A DNA stretch of 64,000 nucleotides, taken from positions 310,001 to 374,000 of the forward strand of contig NZ_CABPSK010000004.1 of the NCBI RefSeq assembly GCF_902459645.1, written 5' to 3'. This document shows, in pieces, positions 9,933 through 18,977 of the stretch (the first letter of the stretch is position 1; each line of letters opens with the position of its first letter). The notes beneath the pieces were generated by a model. That model saw only the letters and a list, made by a program, of their open reading frames with translations. It did no database searches and had not been told where the DNA came from. The position numbers were made by a program, and so were the translations under genes. Source of the DNA: Pandoraea pneumonica. Its GTDB lineage: Bacteria; Pseudomonadota; Gammaproteobacteria; Burkholderiales; Burkholderiaceae.

Positions 9933-11264
9933 ATGCCCAGGCTGTTCCGTTCGTTATTTGGCCGAGTCGTCATCGCGTTGGTAGTAGGCGTGGCACTTGG
10001 CATCTGGTTTCCGCAGTTGGGCGAGTCCTTGCGTCCGTTGGGCGATGGCTTCCTCAAGCTCATCAAGATGGTGATTGGCCCGATCGTCTTTTGCGTCGTC
10101 GTCAGTGGCATGGCGAGCGCGGGCGATTTGCGTAAAGTGGGCCGCGTCGGCGTGAAAGCGGTCATTTACTTCGAGATCATCACTACCTTCGCGCTGGTCA
10201 TCGGCGCCGTGCTGGCGTGGGTTACGCGCCCGGGCGTGGGCATGAACATCGACATCCGCAGCCTCGACCCGAGCGCGATGGCGACCTACACCGAGAATGC
10301 CAAGAGCCTGAAAGACACGGCCGGTTTCTTGTTGAACATCATCCCCAACACCATTACCGACGCGTTCGCCAAGGGCGACATTCTGCAAATTCTCGTCTTC
10401 TCCGTGATGTTCGGCTGCGCGCTCGCAGCACTGGGCGAGCGGGGCAAGCCGGTGGCGCGCTTCATTGAAGACCTGAGCCACGTGTTCTTCCGCGTGATGG
10501 CGTTCATCATCCGTCTGGCCCCGCTGGGCGTGCTGGGCGCAGTGGCCTTCACCACCGGCAAGTACGGTGCGTCGTCGCTCAAGCAACTCGGCATGCTCGT
10601 ATTCGTCTTCTATCTGAGCTGCGCCGTGTTCGTGACGGTCGTGCTGGGTGGCGTGTTGCGTCTGGCGGGTTTCAACATCTTCAAGTTCATCAAGTATTTC
10701 CGCGAAGAACTGTCCATCGTGCTGGGCACCGCGTCGTCCGATGCCGTGTTGCCGACGATCATGCGCAAGCTCGAGTGGATGGGCATCAAGAAGTCCACCG
10801 TGGGTCTGGTCGTGCCGACCGGTTACTCGTTCAACCTCGACGGCTTCTCCATTTACCTGACGCTCGCGGTCATCTTCATTGCGCAGGCCACCAACACACC
10901 GCTGTCGATTCACGATCTGATTCTTGTGGTGCTGGTGTCGTTGCTGACGTCCAAGGGCGCGCACGGCATTCCGGGTTCCGCCATCGTGATTCTCGCCGCG
11001 ACGCTGGCCGCGATCCCGGCCATCCCGGTCATCGGTCTGGTGTTGATTCTGCCGGTCGACTGGTTCGTCGGTATTGCCCGTGCGATCACCAATCTGCTGG
11101 GCAACTGCGTGGCAACGCTGGTTGTGGCGGCGTGGGAGAAAGACGTCGATTTTGCGAGAGCGCATCAAGTGCTGAACGGCGCACTGCCTTATGAGCCCGT
11201 CGTGCAAGCGGCGGAAGATGATGCCGCCGAAGCTTCACCGGCCAATGCTGCACTGACACGCTAA
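9933..11264 (+). CDS. dctA: C4-dicarboxylate:cation symporter, DctA/DAACS family
   Basis: A 443-residue inner-membrane protein beginning MPRLFRSLFGRVVIALVVGVALG, close to the usual DctA length. It has multiple hydrophobic segments plus the family motifs: IKMVIGPIVFCVVVSGMAS early on, SDAVLPTIMRKLEWMGI (the serine-rich reentrant loop region), and VVPTGYSFNLDGFSIY with the downstream TSKGAHGIPGSAIV loop. It would take up succinate, fumarate or malate with protons or sodium. AGGAGA at 9921-9926 fixes the start at 9933; the 34 codons open upstream are not family-like. The cytoplasmic C-terminal tail is Ala/Glu-rich. It is divergent from the SDR-trehalase unit. Confidence 0.94.
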   Translation: MPRLFRSLFGRVVIALVVGVALGIWFPQLGESLRPLGDGFLKLIKMVIGPIVFCVVVSGMASAGDLRKVGRVGVKAVIYFEIITTFALVIGAVLAWVTRPGVGMNIDIRSLDPSAMATYTENAKSLKDTAGFLLNIIPNTITDAFAKGDILQILVFSVMFGCALAALGERGKPVARFIEDLSHVFFRVMAFIIRLAPLGVLGAVAFTTGKYGASSLKQLGMLVFVFYLSCAVFVTVVLGGVLRLAGFNIFKFIKYFREELSIVLGTASSDAVLPTIMRKLEWMGIKKSTVGLVVPTGYSFNLDGFSIYLTLAVIFIAQATNTPLSIHDLILVVLVSLLTSKGAHGIPGSAIVILAATLAAIPAIPVIGLVLILPVDWFVGIARAITNLLGNCVATLVVAAWEKDVDFARAHQVLNGALPYEPVVQAAEDDAAEASPANAALTR

Positions 11265-11406
11265 ACACTCGTTAAACACAGGTTAAGCGCGCGGGTCTTC
11301 GGTCACACGCCCCGGCCCGCCGCTTTTTCCGCAGATTCTTTGCCGCAGCTTTTTTGCCGACGCGCCATTCATCGCGTCGGCCACTTTCTCTGGAGTTCAA
11401 AGCAAG

Positions 11407-12426
11407 ATGGCCCTCGTCCCGCAAGATCCGAACGCACCGGAATTCGTGCGCCGTTACGTCAATCTGGCCGATCCGCGTCTGGGTGCGCAGGCGTTGGAAG
11501 CCAGCGACGAGTTCTTCGCGGCCAAAGAGCGCATGCTCAACCCCGACCCGGCGGTGTTCATTCCGGGCAAGTACGACGACAACGGCAAGTGGATGGACGG
11601 CTGGGAAACGCGCCGCAAGCGCGTGAACGGCTACGACTGGTGCATCGTCAAGCTGGCGCGCCCGGGCGTGTTGTTCGGCGTCGATCTCGACACCAGCCAC
11701 TTCACCGGCAACTTCCCGCCCGCCGCGTCGCTCGAAGGCTGCTACAGCCCCGACGGTGCCCCGTCGGCCAACGCCGAGTGGTTTGAACTGCTCGCCTCGA
11801 CGACGCTGCAAGGCAACTCGCACCACTATCACGACATCACCACCCAGCGCCCGGCCACGCACGTGCGTGTGAATCTGTATCCGGACGGCGGTCTGGCGCG
11901 TTTGCGTCTGTACGGACTGCCGCAAAGCGACTGGGCGAACCGTTCGCGCGACGAGCTGATCGACCTGATCGCGATGGAGAACGGCGGCTACGTGGTCGCG
12001 GCCAACAACCAGCACTTCGGTTTGGCCTCGAACCTGCTGATGCCGGGCCGTGGCGTGAACATGGGCGATGGCTGGGAGACGCGTCGCCGTCGCGAGCCGG
12101 GCAACGACTGGGCGATCATCGCGCTGGCGCAGCCGGGCGAGATCGGCAAGATCGAAGTCGACACGGCGCACTTCAAGGGCAACTTCCCGGACCGCTGCTC
12201 GATTCAGGGCGCGTATGTGACGGGCGGTACCGAGCAGTCGCTCATTACGCAGTCGATGTTCTGGCCGGTGTTGCTGCCTGAGCAGAAGCTGGCGATGGAC
12301 AAGCAGTTCTTCTTCGAAGAGCAGATTCAGAAGCTGGGCGCGATTACGCACATTCGTTTCAACATCATCCCGGACGGCGGCGTGTCGCGCCTGCGTCTGT
12401 GGGGCCGGTTGGGCGAGAAGAAGTAA
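11407..12426 (+). CDS. alc: Allantoicase
   Basis: A 339-residue enzyme that hydrolyses allantoate to ureidoglycolate and urea in purine breakdown. The two-repeat structure of allantoicase is clear: [11 protein letters not shown]...[11 protein letters not shown] from about residue 62, and [11 protein letters not shown]...[11 protein letters not shown] from about residue 219. Each repeat is followed by the (D)T-HF-GNFP motif ([19 protein letters not shown] and [19 protein letters not shown]). GGAG precedes the ATG. Ureidoglycolate lyase follows 97 bp downstream on the same strand and would act on its product. Confidence 0.96.
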   Translation: MALVPQDPNAPEFVRRYVNLADPRLGAQALEASDEFFAAKERMLNPDPAVFIPGKYDDNGKWMDGWETRRKRVNGYDWCIVKLARPGVLFGVDLDTSHFTGNFPPAASLEGCYSPDGAPSANAEWFELLASTTLQGNSHHYHDITTQRPATHVRVNLYPDGGLARLRLYGLPQSDWANRSRDELIDLIAMENGGYVVAANNQHFGLASNLLMPGRGVNMGDGWETRRRREPGNDWAIIALAQPGEIGKIEVDTAHFKGNFPDRCSIQGAYVTGGTEQSLITQSMFWPVLLPEQKLAMDKQFFFEEQIQKLGAITHIRFNIIPDGGVSRLRLWGRLGEKK

Positions 12427-12523
12427 GCGAAGAAGTCAGCGAGCGCAGCAAACAACGAAGCGACTCACCGTCTGGCAGCAAGCGGGCGGTGAGCGAATGA
12501 AAAAACAAGAGGGAGAGAGTGAT

Positions 12524-13057
12524 ATGGCGGGCCCGGCATTGAAGATTGAGCGATTGACGCGAGAGTCGTTTGCGGCGTTTGGCGACGTGATCGAGTTGGC
12601 GGGGGCGAAGCATTTCGCGATCAATGGCGGGACGACGGAGCGGTATCACGATCTGGCGACGGTGGATCTGGGGCCGGAGGGTGGCCGCACGTTGGTGAAC
12701 GTGTTCCGGGGCCAGCCGCGTGAGTTGCCGTACGAGGTGAAGATGTTGGAGCGTCACCCGTTGGGCAGTCAGGCGTTTATTCCGTTGAAGACGCTGCCGT
12801 ATCTCGTGGTGGTCGCACCGGCAGGCGAGTTGGACGTGAGCAAAATGCGCGCGTTCGTCTCGGACGGCTGGCAGGGTGTGAACTACGCGCGCGGCGTGTG
12901 GCACCACCCGTTACTGGCGTTGCACGAGGTGAGCGACTTCATCGTCGTGGATCGTGGCGGCGAGGGCCACAATTGCGATGAGCAGGATCTGCCGACAACG
13001 TATTTGCTGACGCAAGCCGAGTTGGACAAAGTGCAGGGCGCGCAGAAAGCCGCATAA
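12524..13057 (+). CDS. allA: Ureidoglycolate lyase
   Basis: A 177-residue cupin-like enzyme that splits ureidoglycolate into glyoxylate and urea, completing allantoate use started by the allantoicase upstream. Family landmarks are [55 protein letters not shown], and [16 protein letters not shown] with the histidine pair. I start at the ATG at 12524, preceded by GGGAGAGAG; an upstream ATG at 12497 would add nine charged residues not expected for the family. A strong terminator follows at 13086. Confidence 0.95.
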   Translation: MAGPALKIERLTRESFAAFGDVIELAGAKHFAINGGTTERYHDLATVDLGPEGGRTLVNVFRGQPRELPYEVKMLERHPLGSQAFIPLKTLPYLVVVAPAGELDVSKMRAFVSDGWQGVNYARGVWHHPLLALHEVSDFIVVDRGGEGHNCDEQDLPTTYLLTQAELDKVQGAQKAA

Positions 13058-13085
13058 CCGGCAACTTTGCAGGGAATCAAACAAG

Positions 13086-13111
13086 AACGCCAGACGATGT
13101 CTGGCGTTTTT
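13086..13111 (+). terminator. Intrinsic terminator after allA
   Basis: A perfect 10-bp stem (AACGCCAGAC at 13086-13095 with GTCTGGCGTT at 13099-13108) and a 3-base loop are followed by a T run interrupted only by one G. It lies 28 bp after the allA stop. Confidence 0.85.
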
Positions 13112-13188
13112 GTTTGGCGGGAAGAAGAAACGAAGAGCGGAGGGGGCGGTGTCGCCTGAGGGACTGGTCACGTGGATGAGGACAGAGT

Positions 13189-13242
13189 GGGGCCCCTTCC
13201 CGAGGCGAGTTGAACACTGTCTGAGCAGCGGGAAGGGGCCCC
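13189..13242. repeat. Long GC-rich inverted repeat between convergent operons
   Basis: The arm GGGGCCCCTTCCCG at 13189-13202 is perfectly complementary to CGGGAAGGGGCCCC at 13229-13242, with a 26-bp spacer. It lies between the end of allA and the convergent ridA, about 80 bp past the allA terminator. No T-run follows on either side, so a simple intrinsic terminator is not indicated. Confidence 0.7.
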
Positions 13243-13297
13243 GCTCTGGCCTGGGGGGAGGTTTAAGCGGCTCCCCCCAGCACAGCAAACCAAAGCA

Positions 13298-13708
13298 TCA
13301 AGCCGCCGGCACGACCGCCGTCACCTCGATTTCCACCTTCGCTTCATCCTCAACCAGATCGGCCACTTCTACGGCCGTCATCGCGGGGAAGTGGCGGCCG
13401 ATGACCGCGCGATAGTGCTCGCCGATCGCCGGGTAGTTCGCCACATATTCTTCCTTGTTCTTCACATACCAAGTCATGCGCACGATGTGCTCGGGCTTGG
13501 CGCGGCCTTCGGCCAGAATCGCGACGATGTTCTCCAGCGTCTGACGCACTTGCAGTGCGAAATCGTTCGTCTCGAAGCGTTGCTGCGCATTCCAGCCGAT
13601 CTGACCGCCGACAAAAACGATGCGGCTGCCCACCGTCATCTCGAACGCCATACCGTTGGCGTAGCCGCGCGGTTTCGCCCACTCGGGCGGTTGCAGAACT
13701 TGCAGCAT
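13298..13708 (-). CDS. RidA/YjgF-family enamine/imine deaminase
   Basis: A 136-residue protein of normal RidA length. Recognisable parts are GYANGMAFEMTVGSRIVFVGGQIGWN, FALQVRQTLENIVAILAEG, and the C-terminal AVEVADLVEDEAKVEIEVTAVVPA, where E-E replaces parts of the usual R-E-containing signature. RidA proteins hydrolyse reactive enamines and imines. It is the last gene of the aryl-CoA operon and overlaps the thioesterase stop by one base (TGATG). In an aminobenzoyl-CoA pathway the ring reduction yields enamine-type intermediates, so a dedicated deaminase here makes chemical sense; that role is inferred. A housekeeping RidA role cannot be excluded. Confidence 0.85.
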   Translation of the reverse strand: MLQVLQPPEWAKPRGYANGMAFEMTVGSRIVFVGGQIGWNAQQRFETNDFALQVRQTLENIVAILAEGRAKPEHIVRMTWYVKNKEEYVANYPAIGEHYRAVIGRHFPAMTAVEVADLVEDEAKVEIEVTAVVPAA

Positions 13709-14178
13709 CAGGTCACTCCCTCAATTACAGAATCAGGTGCGGCAAAGCGCACAATCGCCGCGCGCTGCGCTGGCGGCACCGCGATGGGCGCGGGCTTACC
13801 GCCCTCGCCTTTCGCGACCCAGACCAGCACCAGCGTGGCTTGCAAACGCGTCTCGTCGTTGGCACCCGCAAAGCGGATGCGCAGCGTCATCGACGAGCGC
13901 CCAAGACGCGTAACTTCCAGCGAACGCGTGAGCGTATCGCCCAAAAAACTCGGCGCACTGAACCGGCACTCTACGTTGGCCGTCGGCACGCCCAGACCAT
14001 CGCGCAGGTGCATCTCGCCGAACGACAACCCCAGCCCCTCGGCGCACCAGTCTTCGACCAGATCGTTGATCATCTCGAAGTAGCGCGGATAAAACACGAT
14101 GCCTGCCGGATCGCAATGCTTGAAGCGCACCAGCAGCGGCTTCACGAAAGCGTGCGTGCTAACTTCTGTGCCCGACAT
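13708..14178 (-). CDS. Acyl-CoA thioesterase, 4-hydroxybenzoyl-CoA thioesterase (hot-dog) family
   Basis: A 156-residue single hot-dog-domain protein. The family active-site signature is seen at HCDPAGIVFYPRYFEMINDLVEDW near residues 21-45, including the catalytic Asp of the D-x-AGIVFYPRY motif. It would hydrolyse an aryl- or acyl-CoA thioester in the cytoplasm, probably freeing CoA from dead-end aromatic thioesters made by the ligase next door. It lies 70 bp after the CoA ligase and overlaps ridA. The start at 14178 is preceded by GGGAGGAG. Confidence 0.88.
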   Translation of the reverse strand: MSGTEVSTHAFVKPLLVRFKHCDPAGIVFYPRYFEMINDLVEDWCAEGLGLSFGEMHLRDGLGVPTANVECRFSAPSFLGDTLTRSLEVTRLGRSSMTLRIRFAGANDETRLQATLVLVWVAKGEGGKPAPIAVPPAQRAAIVRFAAPDSVIEGVT

Positions 14179-14248
14179 AGTCGTCTCCTCCCTTATCTTC
14201 TCGGCGCACTACAACGCGCCACGACGCACGACAACGCATCAATACGCA

Positions 14249-15892
14249 TCACTGCGCCATCTGCCGCAGCTTGAAGCGCTGCAATTTACCGGTTTCCGTG
14301 CGCGGCAGCGCGTCGACAAACTCGATGGCACGCGGATATTTGTAAGGCGCGATGTTAGCCTTCACATACTCCTGAAGCGTCTTCACCATAGCGTCATCGC
14401 TAGGCTGCCCCGGCTTGAGCACGACATACGCTTTCACAATCTGACCGCGCGCCTCGTCGTTCGCCCCCACCACGCCGCACTCCGCCACGGCCGGGTGCGT
14501 CAGCAGCGCCGACTCTACTTCCGGGCCAGCGATGTTATACCCGGCCGAGACGATCATGTCGTCCGAGCGCGCCTGATAGTAGTAATTGCCCGCTTCGTCG
14601 CACATGAACGTATCGCCCGGCAGGTTCCAGCCTTGCTTCACGTAGTTCATCTGACGCGAATCTGCGAGATAGCGGCAGCCCGTCGGCCCCTTCACGGCGA
14701 GCTTGCCAACCTTGCCCGGGGGCAGCGGCTGCATGTTCTCGTCGACGATCATCGCGATGTAGCCGGGCACGGGCTTGCCGATGGCGCCTGGCACCACGTC
14801 GCCGTTCGCGGCGGAGATAAAGATGTGGATCATCTCCGTGCCGCCGATGCCATCGATCATCTCGATGCCCGACGCCTGCTTCCACAACTGACGCGTCGCA
14901 TCGGGCAAGGCTTCCCCCGCCGACACCGTCTTCTTCAAACTCGTTAGCGTGTACTTACCGACTAGCGCCGCCATTTGACGATAGAACGTCGGCGCGGTGA
15001 AGCAGATCGTCGCGCGGTAATCCTGAATGGCCTGTAGCAGCGAGTCCGGCGTGAGCTTCTCGAGCAGTACCGTCGACGCGCCCACGCGCAGCGGGAACGT
15101 CAGCAAGCCGCCCGTACCGAAAGTGAACGCTAACGGGGGAGTGCCGCAAAAGATGTCGTCCGGGCCCGGCTTGAGCACATGGCGGGGGAACAGATCGCAC
15201 ATCGCGAGCACGTCGCGGTGAAAGTGCATCGTGCCCTTCGGCTGCCCCGTCGTGCCGCTCGTGAACGCGATCAGGCAGACATCGTCCACCGCCGTATCGC
15301 AGGCCTCGAAGCTCGCCGGCTGGCGGGCCATGCGGGCCTCCAGTGAGTGCTCACCTGCATCGTGGAAATAGACCACCTGCGTGAGCACCGGGCAGAAATA
15401 CTCGTGCCCTGCCTGACGATTGAATTCCAGTTCTTCCTTGAGACGCCCGTCGCACAGCGCGGCGCTGACTTCCGCCTTATCGACGATTTGCTTGAGTTCC
15501 TTCGCGCGCAGCAGCGGCATCGTCGGCACGCCGACCAGCCCCGCCTTGATCACCGCCAGCCAAGCCGCCGCCATGAACAGGTTGTTCGGGCCACGCAGCA
15601 GCACGCGGTTGCCCGGCACGAGTGCCATATCGTTACGCAGCACATGCGCAATCCGGTCGACCATCTCGCGCAGGCCGGCGTACGACGTCACCGTGGGCTG
15701 ACCGTTCTCGACGGAGTAAATCGCCGGCGCGTCGCCCCGCCCTTGCGCAATCGTGCGATCGAGCAATTCGGCGGCGCAATTGATGCGCGCCGGATACGCC
15801 ACGTCGGGATTGTCGAGCAGAAACTCGGGCCACTGATCCGCGGGCGGCAAGTTGTCGCGCGCGAAAGTGTCGAGATGTCCAGATCGTTCCAT
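14249..15892 (-). CDS. Aryl-CoA ligase, probably 2-aminobenzoate/benzoate-CoA ligase
   Basis: A 547-residue ANL-superfamily enzyme that activates an aromatic acid to its CoA thioester with ATP. Motifs in order are the P-loop FTSGTTGQPKGTMHFHRD, the A5-type GIGGTEMIHIF, the hinge/GRD region QARSDDMIVSAGYNIAGPEVESAL, and the A10 lysine in PRTETGKLQRFKLR. The N-terminal RDNLPPADQWPEFLL resembles the benzoate-CoA ligase subfamily. The start at 15892 follows AAGGAG; 13 codons upstream are open but unsupported. Its place in an operon with a two-domain aryl-CoA monooxygenase and RidA argues for 2-aminobenzoate (anthranilate) as substrate. Salicylate or benzoate are alternatives. Confidence 0.88.
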   Translation of the reverse strand: MERSGHLDTFARDNLPPADQWPEFLLDNPDVAYPARINCAAELLDRTIAQGRGDAPAIYSVENGQPTVTSYAGLREMVDRIAHVLRNDMALVPGNRVLLRGPNNLFMAAAWLAVIKAGLVGVPTMPLLRAKELKQIVDKAEVSAALCDGRLKEELEFNRQAGHEYFCPVLTQVVYFHDAGEHSLEARMARQPASFEACDTAVDDVCLIAFTSGTTGQPKGTMHFHRDVLAMCDLFPRHVLKPGPDDIFCGTPPLAFTFGTGGLLTFPLRVGASTVLLEKLTPDSLLQAIQDYRATICFTAPTFYRQMAALVGKYTLTSLKKTVSAGEALPDATRQLWKQASGIEMIDGIGGTEMIHIFISAANGDVVPGAIGKPVPGYIAMIVDENMQPLPPGKVGKLAVKGPTGCRYLADSRQMNYVKQGWNLPGDTFMCDEAGNYYYQARSDDMIVSAGYNIAGPEVESALLTHPAVAECGVVGANDEARGQIVKAYVVLKPGQPSDDAMVKTLQEYVKANIAPYKYPRAIEFVDALPRTETGKLQRFKLRQMAQ

Positions 15893-15942
15893 GTGCTTCT
15901 CCTTGCCCCCGGTAATCCAGCAGTCAGTCAAGCCTTCGGCGA

Positions 15943-17163
15943 TCAGCCGTCTTTGAGCAGTTCGCGCGCGATGATGAGTTTTTGCACTTCGGTCGCCCCT
16001 TCGTAAATGCGCAGCGAGCGAATTTCGCGATAGAGCCGCTCCACGATGGCGCCCGACACGACGCCCGCGCCACCGAACATTTGCAACGCGCGGTCGATGA
16101 CCTGTTGCGCCGATTCCGTGGCAAACATCTTTGCCATGGCCGCCTCACGCGTGGTGCGCTGGCCTTGCACGTCGCGTTGCCATGCCGCGCGGTAGGTCAG
16201 CAGCGCCGCCGCGTCCACGGCAGTCGCCATGTCGCCCAAGGCTGCCTGCGTCAGTTGGAAATCTGCAAGCGTCTGACCGAACATCTCACGCGACTTCGCA
16301 CGCGCCAGCCCTTCGTCGAGGGCACGGCGTGCGAAGCCCAGCGCTGCGGCGGCCACCGACGCACGGAAGATGTCGAGCGTCATCATCGCGACTTTGAAGC
16401 CCTGCCCGGCTTCGCCCAGTCGCTGCGTGGCAGCCACGCGGCAGTTATCGAATTTGAGGCGAGCGAGCGGATGCGGCGCGCTCACATCGATGCGCTCTGC
16501 GATCGTCAGCCCTGGCGTGTCGGCATCGACCACGAAGGCGCTGATACCGCGGGCACCCGGCGCTTCGCCGGTACGCACGAACACGCAGTAGAAGTCAGCG
16601 ATGCCGCCGTTCGAGATCCACGTCTTCTCGCCGTTCAGCACGTAGTGATCGCCGTCGAGCGTCGCGGTGCAGGCCATCGCGGCCACGTCCGAGCCCGCGT
16701 TGGGCTCCGACAGCGCAAAGGCGGCAATCGCGTCGCCCGCTGCCACGCGCGGCAGGTAGCGTTGCTTCAGAGCGTCGCTGCCTGCGAGGGTGATCGCACC
16801 GCTGCCCAAGCCCTGCATCGCGAAGGCGAAGTCGGCCAGTCCGTCGTGACGCGCTAGCGTCTCGCGCAGCACGCACAGGGCGCGCGAGTCCAATTTGTCG
16901 AGTGCGCCGCCGTGACTGGCGGGGACACAGTATTTCAGCCAACCGGCGCGGCCCAACTGGCGCACCAGCGACACGCAGGTTGCATCGGTGTCGGCGTGAT
17001 GATCGACGTGCAACTCGCGCGTGCACCACGCATCGAGTTGCGTGCCGAGTTGGCGATGGGCTTCATCGAAAAATGGCCACGCGAGGAATTCGCCATTGCG
17101 CGCGTTCTGCGGCGTGCTGGCGTGGGTGTTGGCGTTCGCGTTGGACGTTGTGTTCTGGCTCAT
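15943..17163 (-). CDS. Acyl-CoA dehydrogenase
   Basis: A 406-residue FAD enzyme with the three-domain acyl-CoA dehydrogenase plan. Signatures are [17 protein letters not shown] and [24 protein letters not shown] in the middle domain, and [42 protein letters not shown] at the C-terminus. That last segment contains the glutamate position of the YEG(T/A) catalytic base. It would introduce a double bond alpha-beta to the CoA ester after ring opening. It lies 50 bp before the ligase and 13 bp after the enoyl-CoA hydratase. The extra Asn/Ala-rich N-terminal 20 residues are not part of the conserved fold. Confidence 0.92.
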   Translation of the reverse strand: MSQNTTSNANANTHASTPQNARNGEFLAWPFFDEAHRQLGTQLDAWCTRELHVDHHADTDATCVSLVRQLGRAGWLKYCVPASHGGALDKLDSRALCVLRETLARHDGLADFAFAMQGLGSGAITLAGSDALKQRYLPRVAAGDAIAAFALSEPNAGSDVAAMACTATLDGDHYVLNGEKTWISNGGIADFYCVFVRTGEAPGARGISAFVVDADTPGLTIAERIDVSAPHPLARLKFDNCRVAATQRLGEAGQGFKVAMMTLDIFRASVAAAALGFARRALDEGLARAKSREMFGQTLADFQLTQAALGDMATAVDAAALLTYRAAWQRDVQGQRTTREAAMAKMFATESAQQVIDRALQMFGGAGVVSGAIVERLYREIRSLRIYEGATEVQKLIIARELLKDG

Positions 17164-17176
17164 GATCTCGCTCGTC

Positions 17177-18040
17177 TCAGTCGCCCTTGAACACCGGCTT
17201 CTGCTTCGCGACGAAGGCGTCGTAAGCGCGGCGGAAGTCTTGCGTCTGCATGCAAATGGCTTGCGCTTCGGCTTCGGCCTCGATGGCCTCGTCGACGCCC
17301 ATATTCCATTCCTGATGCAGCAACTTCTTGGTCACGCCATGCGCGAACGTCGGGCCGCAGGCGATCTGATCGGCCAGCGTTTGCGCCGCCGAGAGCACCG
17401 CGCCGCCATCGTGCAGCGCATTGAAGAAGCCCCATTGCAGGCCTTCTTCCGCCGTCATGACGCGACCGGTGTACAACAACTCCGAAGCACGCCCCTGACC
17501 GATCATGCGCGGCAGCAGCGTGCACGCGCCCATGTCCGCACCGGCGAGCCCCACGCGCACGAACAGGAAGGCCGTCTTCGTTTGCGGTGTCCCCAGACGC
17601 ATGTCGGACGCAAGTGCCATCATCGCGCCCGCGCCAGCGCAAATGCCGTCGATCGCGCTGATGATCGGTTGCGGACACGCGCGCATGGCCTTCACGAGAT
17701 CGCCCGTCATGCGGGTGAAGTCGAGCAGTTCCGGCATGCGCATTTGCGTGAGCGGGCCGATGATTTCGTGCACGTCGCCGCCCGAGCAGTAATTGCCGCC
17801 CGCGCCCGTCACGACCACCGTTTTGATATCCGTTGCGTAGACCAGGCCGCGAAACAGATCGCGCAGTTCGGCATACGAGTCGAACGTAAGCGGGTTCTTC
17901 TTGTCGGGGCGGTTCAGCGTGATGGTGCCGATGCTCGGACGCCCATGTGCGTCATTCGACACCGACCACAGAAAATGCTTGGCCTCAAAGTTCGCGAACG
18001 GGCGCTTGTGGTGCGCCATGGTCAGTTTCACGTCACTCAT
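17177..18040 (-). CDS. Enoyl-CoA hydratase/isomerase family protein
   Basis: A 287-residue crotonase-fold protein. It shows the oxyanion-hole segments [19 protein letters not shown] and [22 protein letters not shown]; the second carries the usual AGAG. The conserved [23 protein letters not shown] is near the N-terminus. It probably hydrates or isomerises a double bond in the CoA-bound ring or ring-cleavage product. AAGGAGG precedes the ATG at 18040; another ten codons upstream are open but less well supported. The next operon gene begins 13 bp downstream. Confidence 0.9.
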   Translation of the reverse strand: MSDVKLTMAHHKRPFANFEAKHFLWSVSNDAHGRPSIGTITLNRPDKKNPLTFDSYAELRDLFRGLVYATDIKTVVVTGAGGNYCSGGDVHEIIGPLTQMRMPELLDFTRMTGDLVKAMRACPQPIISAIDGICAGAGAMMALASDMRLGTPQTKTAFLFVRVGLAGADMGACTLLPRMIGQGRASELLYTGRVMTAEEGLQWGFFNALHDGGAVLSAAQTLADQIACGPTFAHGVTKKLLHQEWNMGVDEAIEAEAEAQAICMQTQDFRRAYDAFVAKQKPVFKGD

Positions 18041-18152
18041 TACCTTTGCCTCCTTGGGCTTCATCGGCACCGAGAGCGGGCCAGATGAAACAGTTCGATA
18101 GTTTTCAGACGATCAGCCGATGCGGGGATGCGTAGATTCGTCGCCCCGCACG

Positions 18153-18968
18153 TCAGCCGGTCAACACTTCGCCACCGGCCACCGCGACCGATTGCCCGGT
18201 GAGCGCCGCCGCCCCCGGCTGGCAAAGCCACAGCACGGTGTCGGCGACTTCTGCCGGTTGTACGAGACGTCCCTGCGGATTGTGTTTCGCCAGTTCGGCG
18301 CGCGCCTCGGCCTCGGTGCGACCGGTCTTCGCGACGATATTGGCGATGGTGTCGCGCAGGATGTCGGTTTCGGTATAGCCCGGGCAAACGGCGTTCACCG
18401 TCACGCCCTTCTTTGCCACTTCGAGCGCAAGTGCGCGCGTCAGCCCGATCACGCCGTGCTTCGCCGCACAGTAAGCGGTGACATACGGATACCCCACCAG
18501 CCCGGCCGTACTCGCCACATTGACGATGCGGCCCCAGCCAGCGGCAAGCATCGCGGGCAGTGCCGCCTGAATGCAGTGGAACGTGCCTGTCAGGTTCACG
18601 TCGATCATCTGCTGCCACAACGCGCTGTCCGTTTTGCCGAACGGCGCACTGACCGCTTGCCCGGCGTTGTTCACCAGCACTTGCACGGGGCCGAAACGCT
18701 CGGTTGCGCGTGCGAAGGCGGCGTTAACCGCTGCGGCGTCGGCAATGTCAGCGCTCACCCAGTCGACGTCACCGAACGCCGCCAACGCCTGCACGCCGCT
18801 GGCCAGCGTCGACTCGCTGCGACCCAGCAGCGTCACGCGGGCCCCTTGCGCGAGCAGCGAGCGGGCTACCGCCTCGCCGATGCCACGCGCGCCGCCCGTC
18901 ACGAGCGCATGCACGCCCTTGAGCGTTGCGGGGGGCGTGGCGCTACCCTGCGTTGTCTGTTGCGTCAT
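18153..18968 (-). CDS. SDR-family dehydrogenase, likely 3-hydroxyacyl-CoA dehydrogenase type
   Basis: A 271-residue classical SDR. It has the cofactor loop VTGGARGIGEAVA, the NNAGQ motif, the serine of NVASTAGLVG, catalytic YCAAKHGVIGL, and VCPGYTETDIL. Its overall look (QGRLVQPAEVADTVLWLCQPGAAALTGQSVAVAGGEV) is that of 3-hydroxybutyrate or 3-hydroxyacyl-CoA dehydrogenase-like SDRs. It lies nine bases after the monooxygenase/reductase gene and so is almost certainly co-transcribed. In this pathway it would oxidise a hydroxy-CoA intermediate. Confidence 0.88.
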   Translation of the reverse strand: MTQQTTQGSATPPATLKGVHALVTGGARGIGEAVARSLLAQGARVTLLGRSESTLASGVQALAAFGDVDWVSADIADAAAVNAAFARATERFGPVQVLVNNAGQAVSAPFGKTDSALWQQMIDVNLTGTFHCIQAALPAMLAAGWGRIVNVASTAGLVGYPYVTAYCAAKHGVIGLTRALALEVAKKGVTVNAVCPGYTETDILRDTIANIVAKTGRTEAEARAELAKHNPQGRLVQPAEVADTVLWLCQPGAAALTGQSVAVAGGEVLTG

Positions 18969-18977
18969 GGCGCGTCC

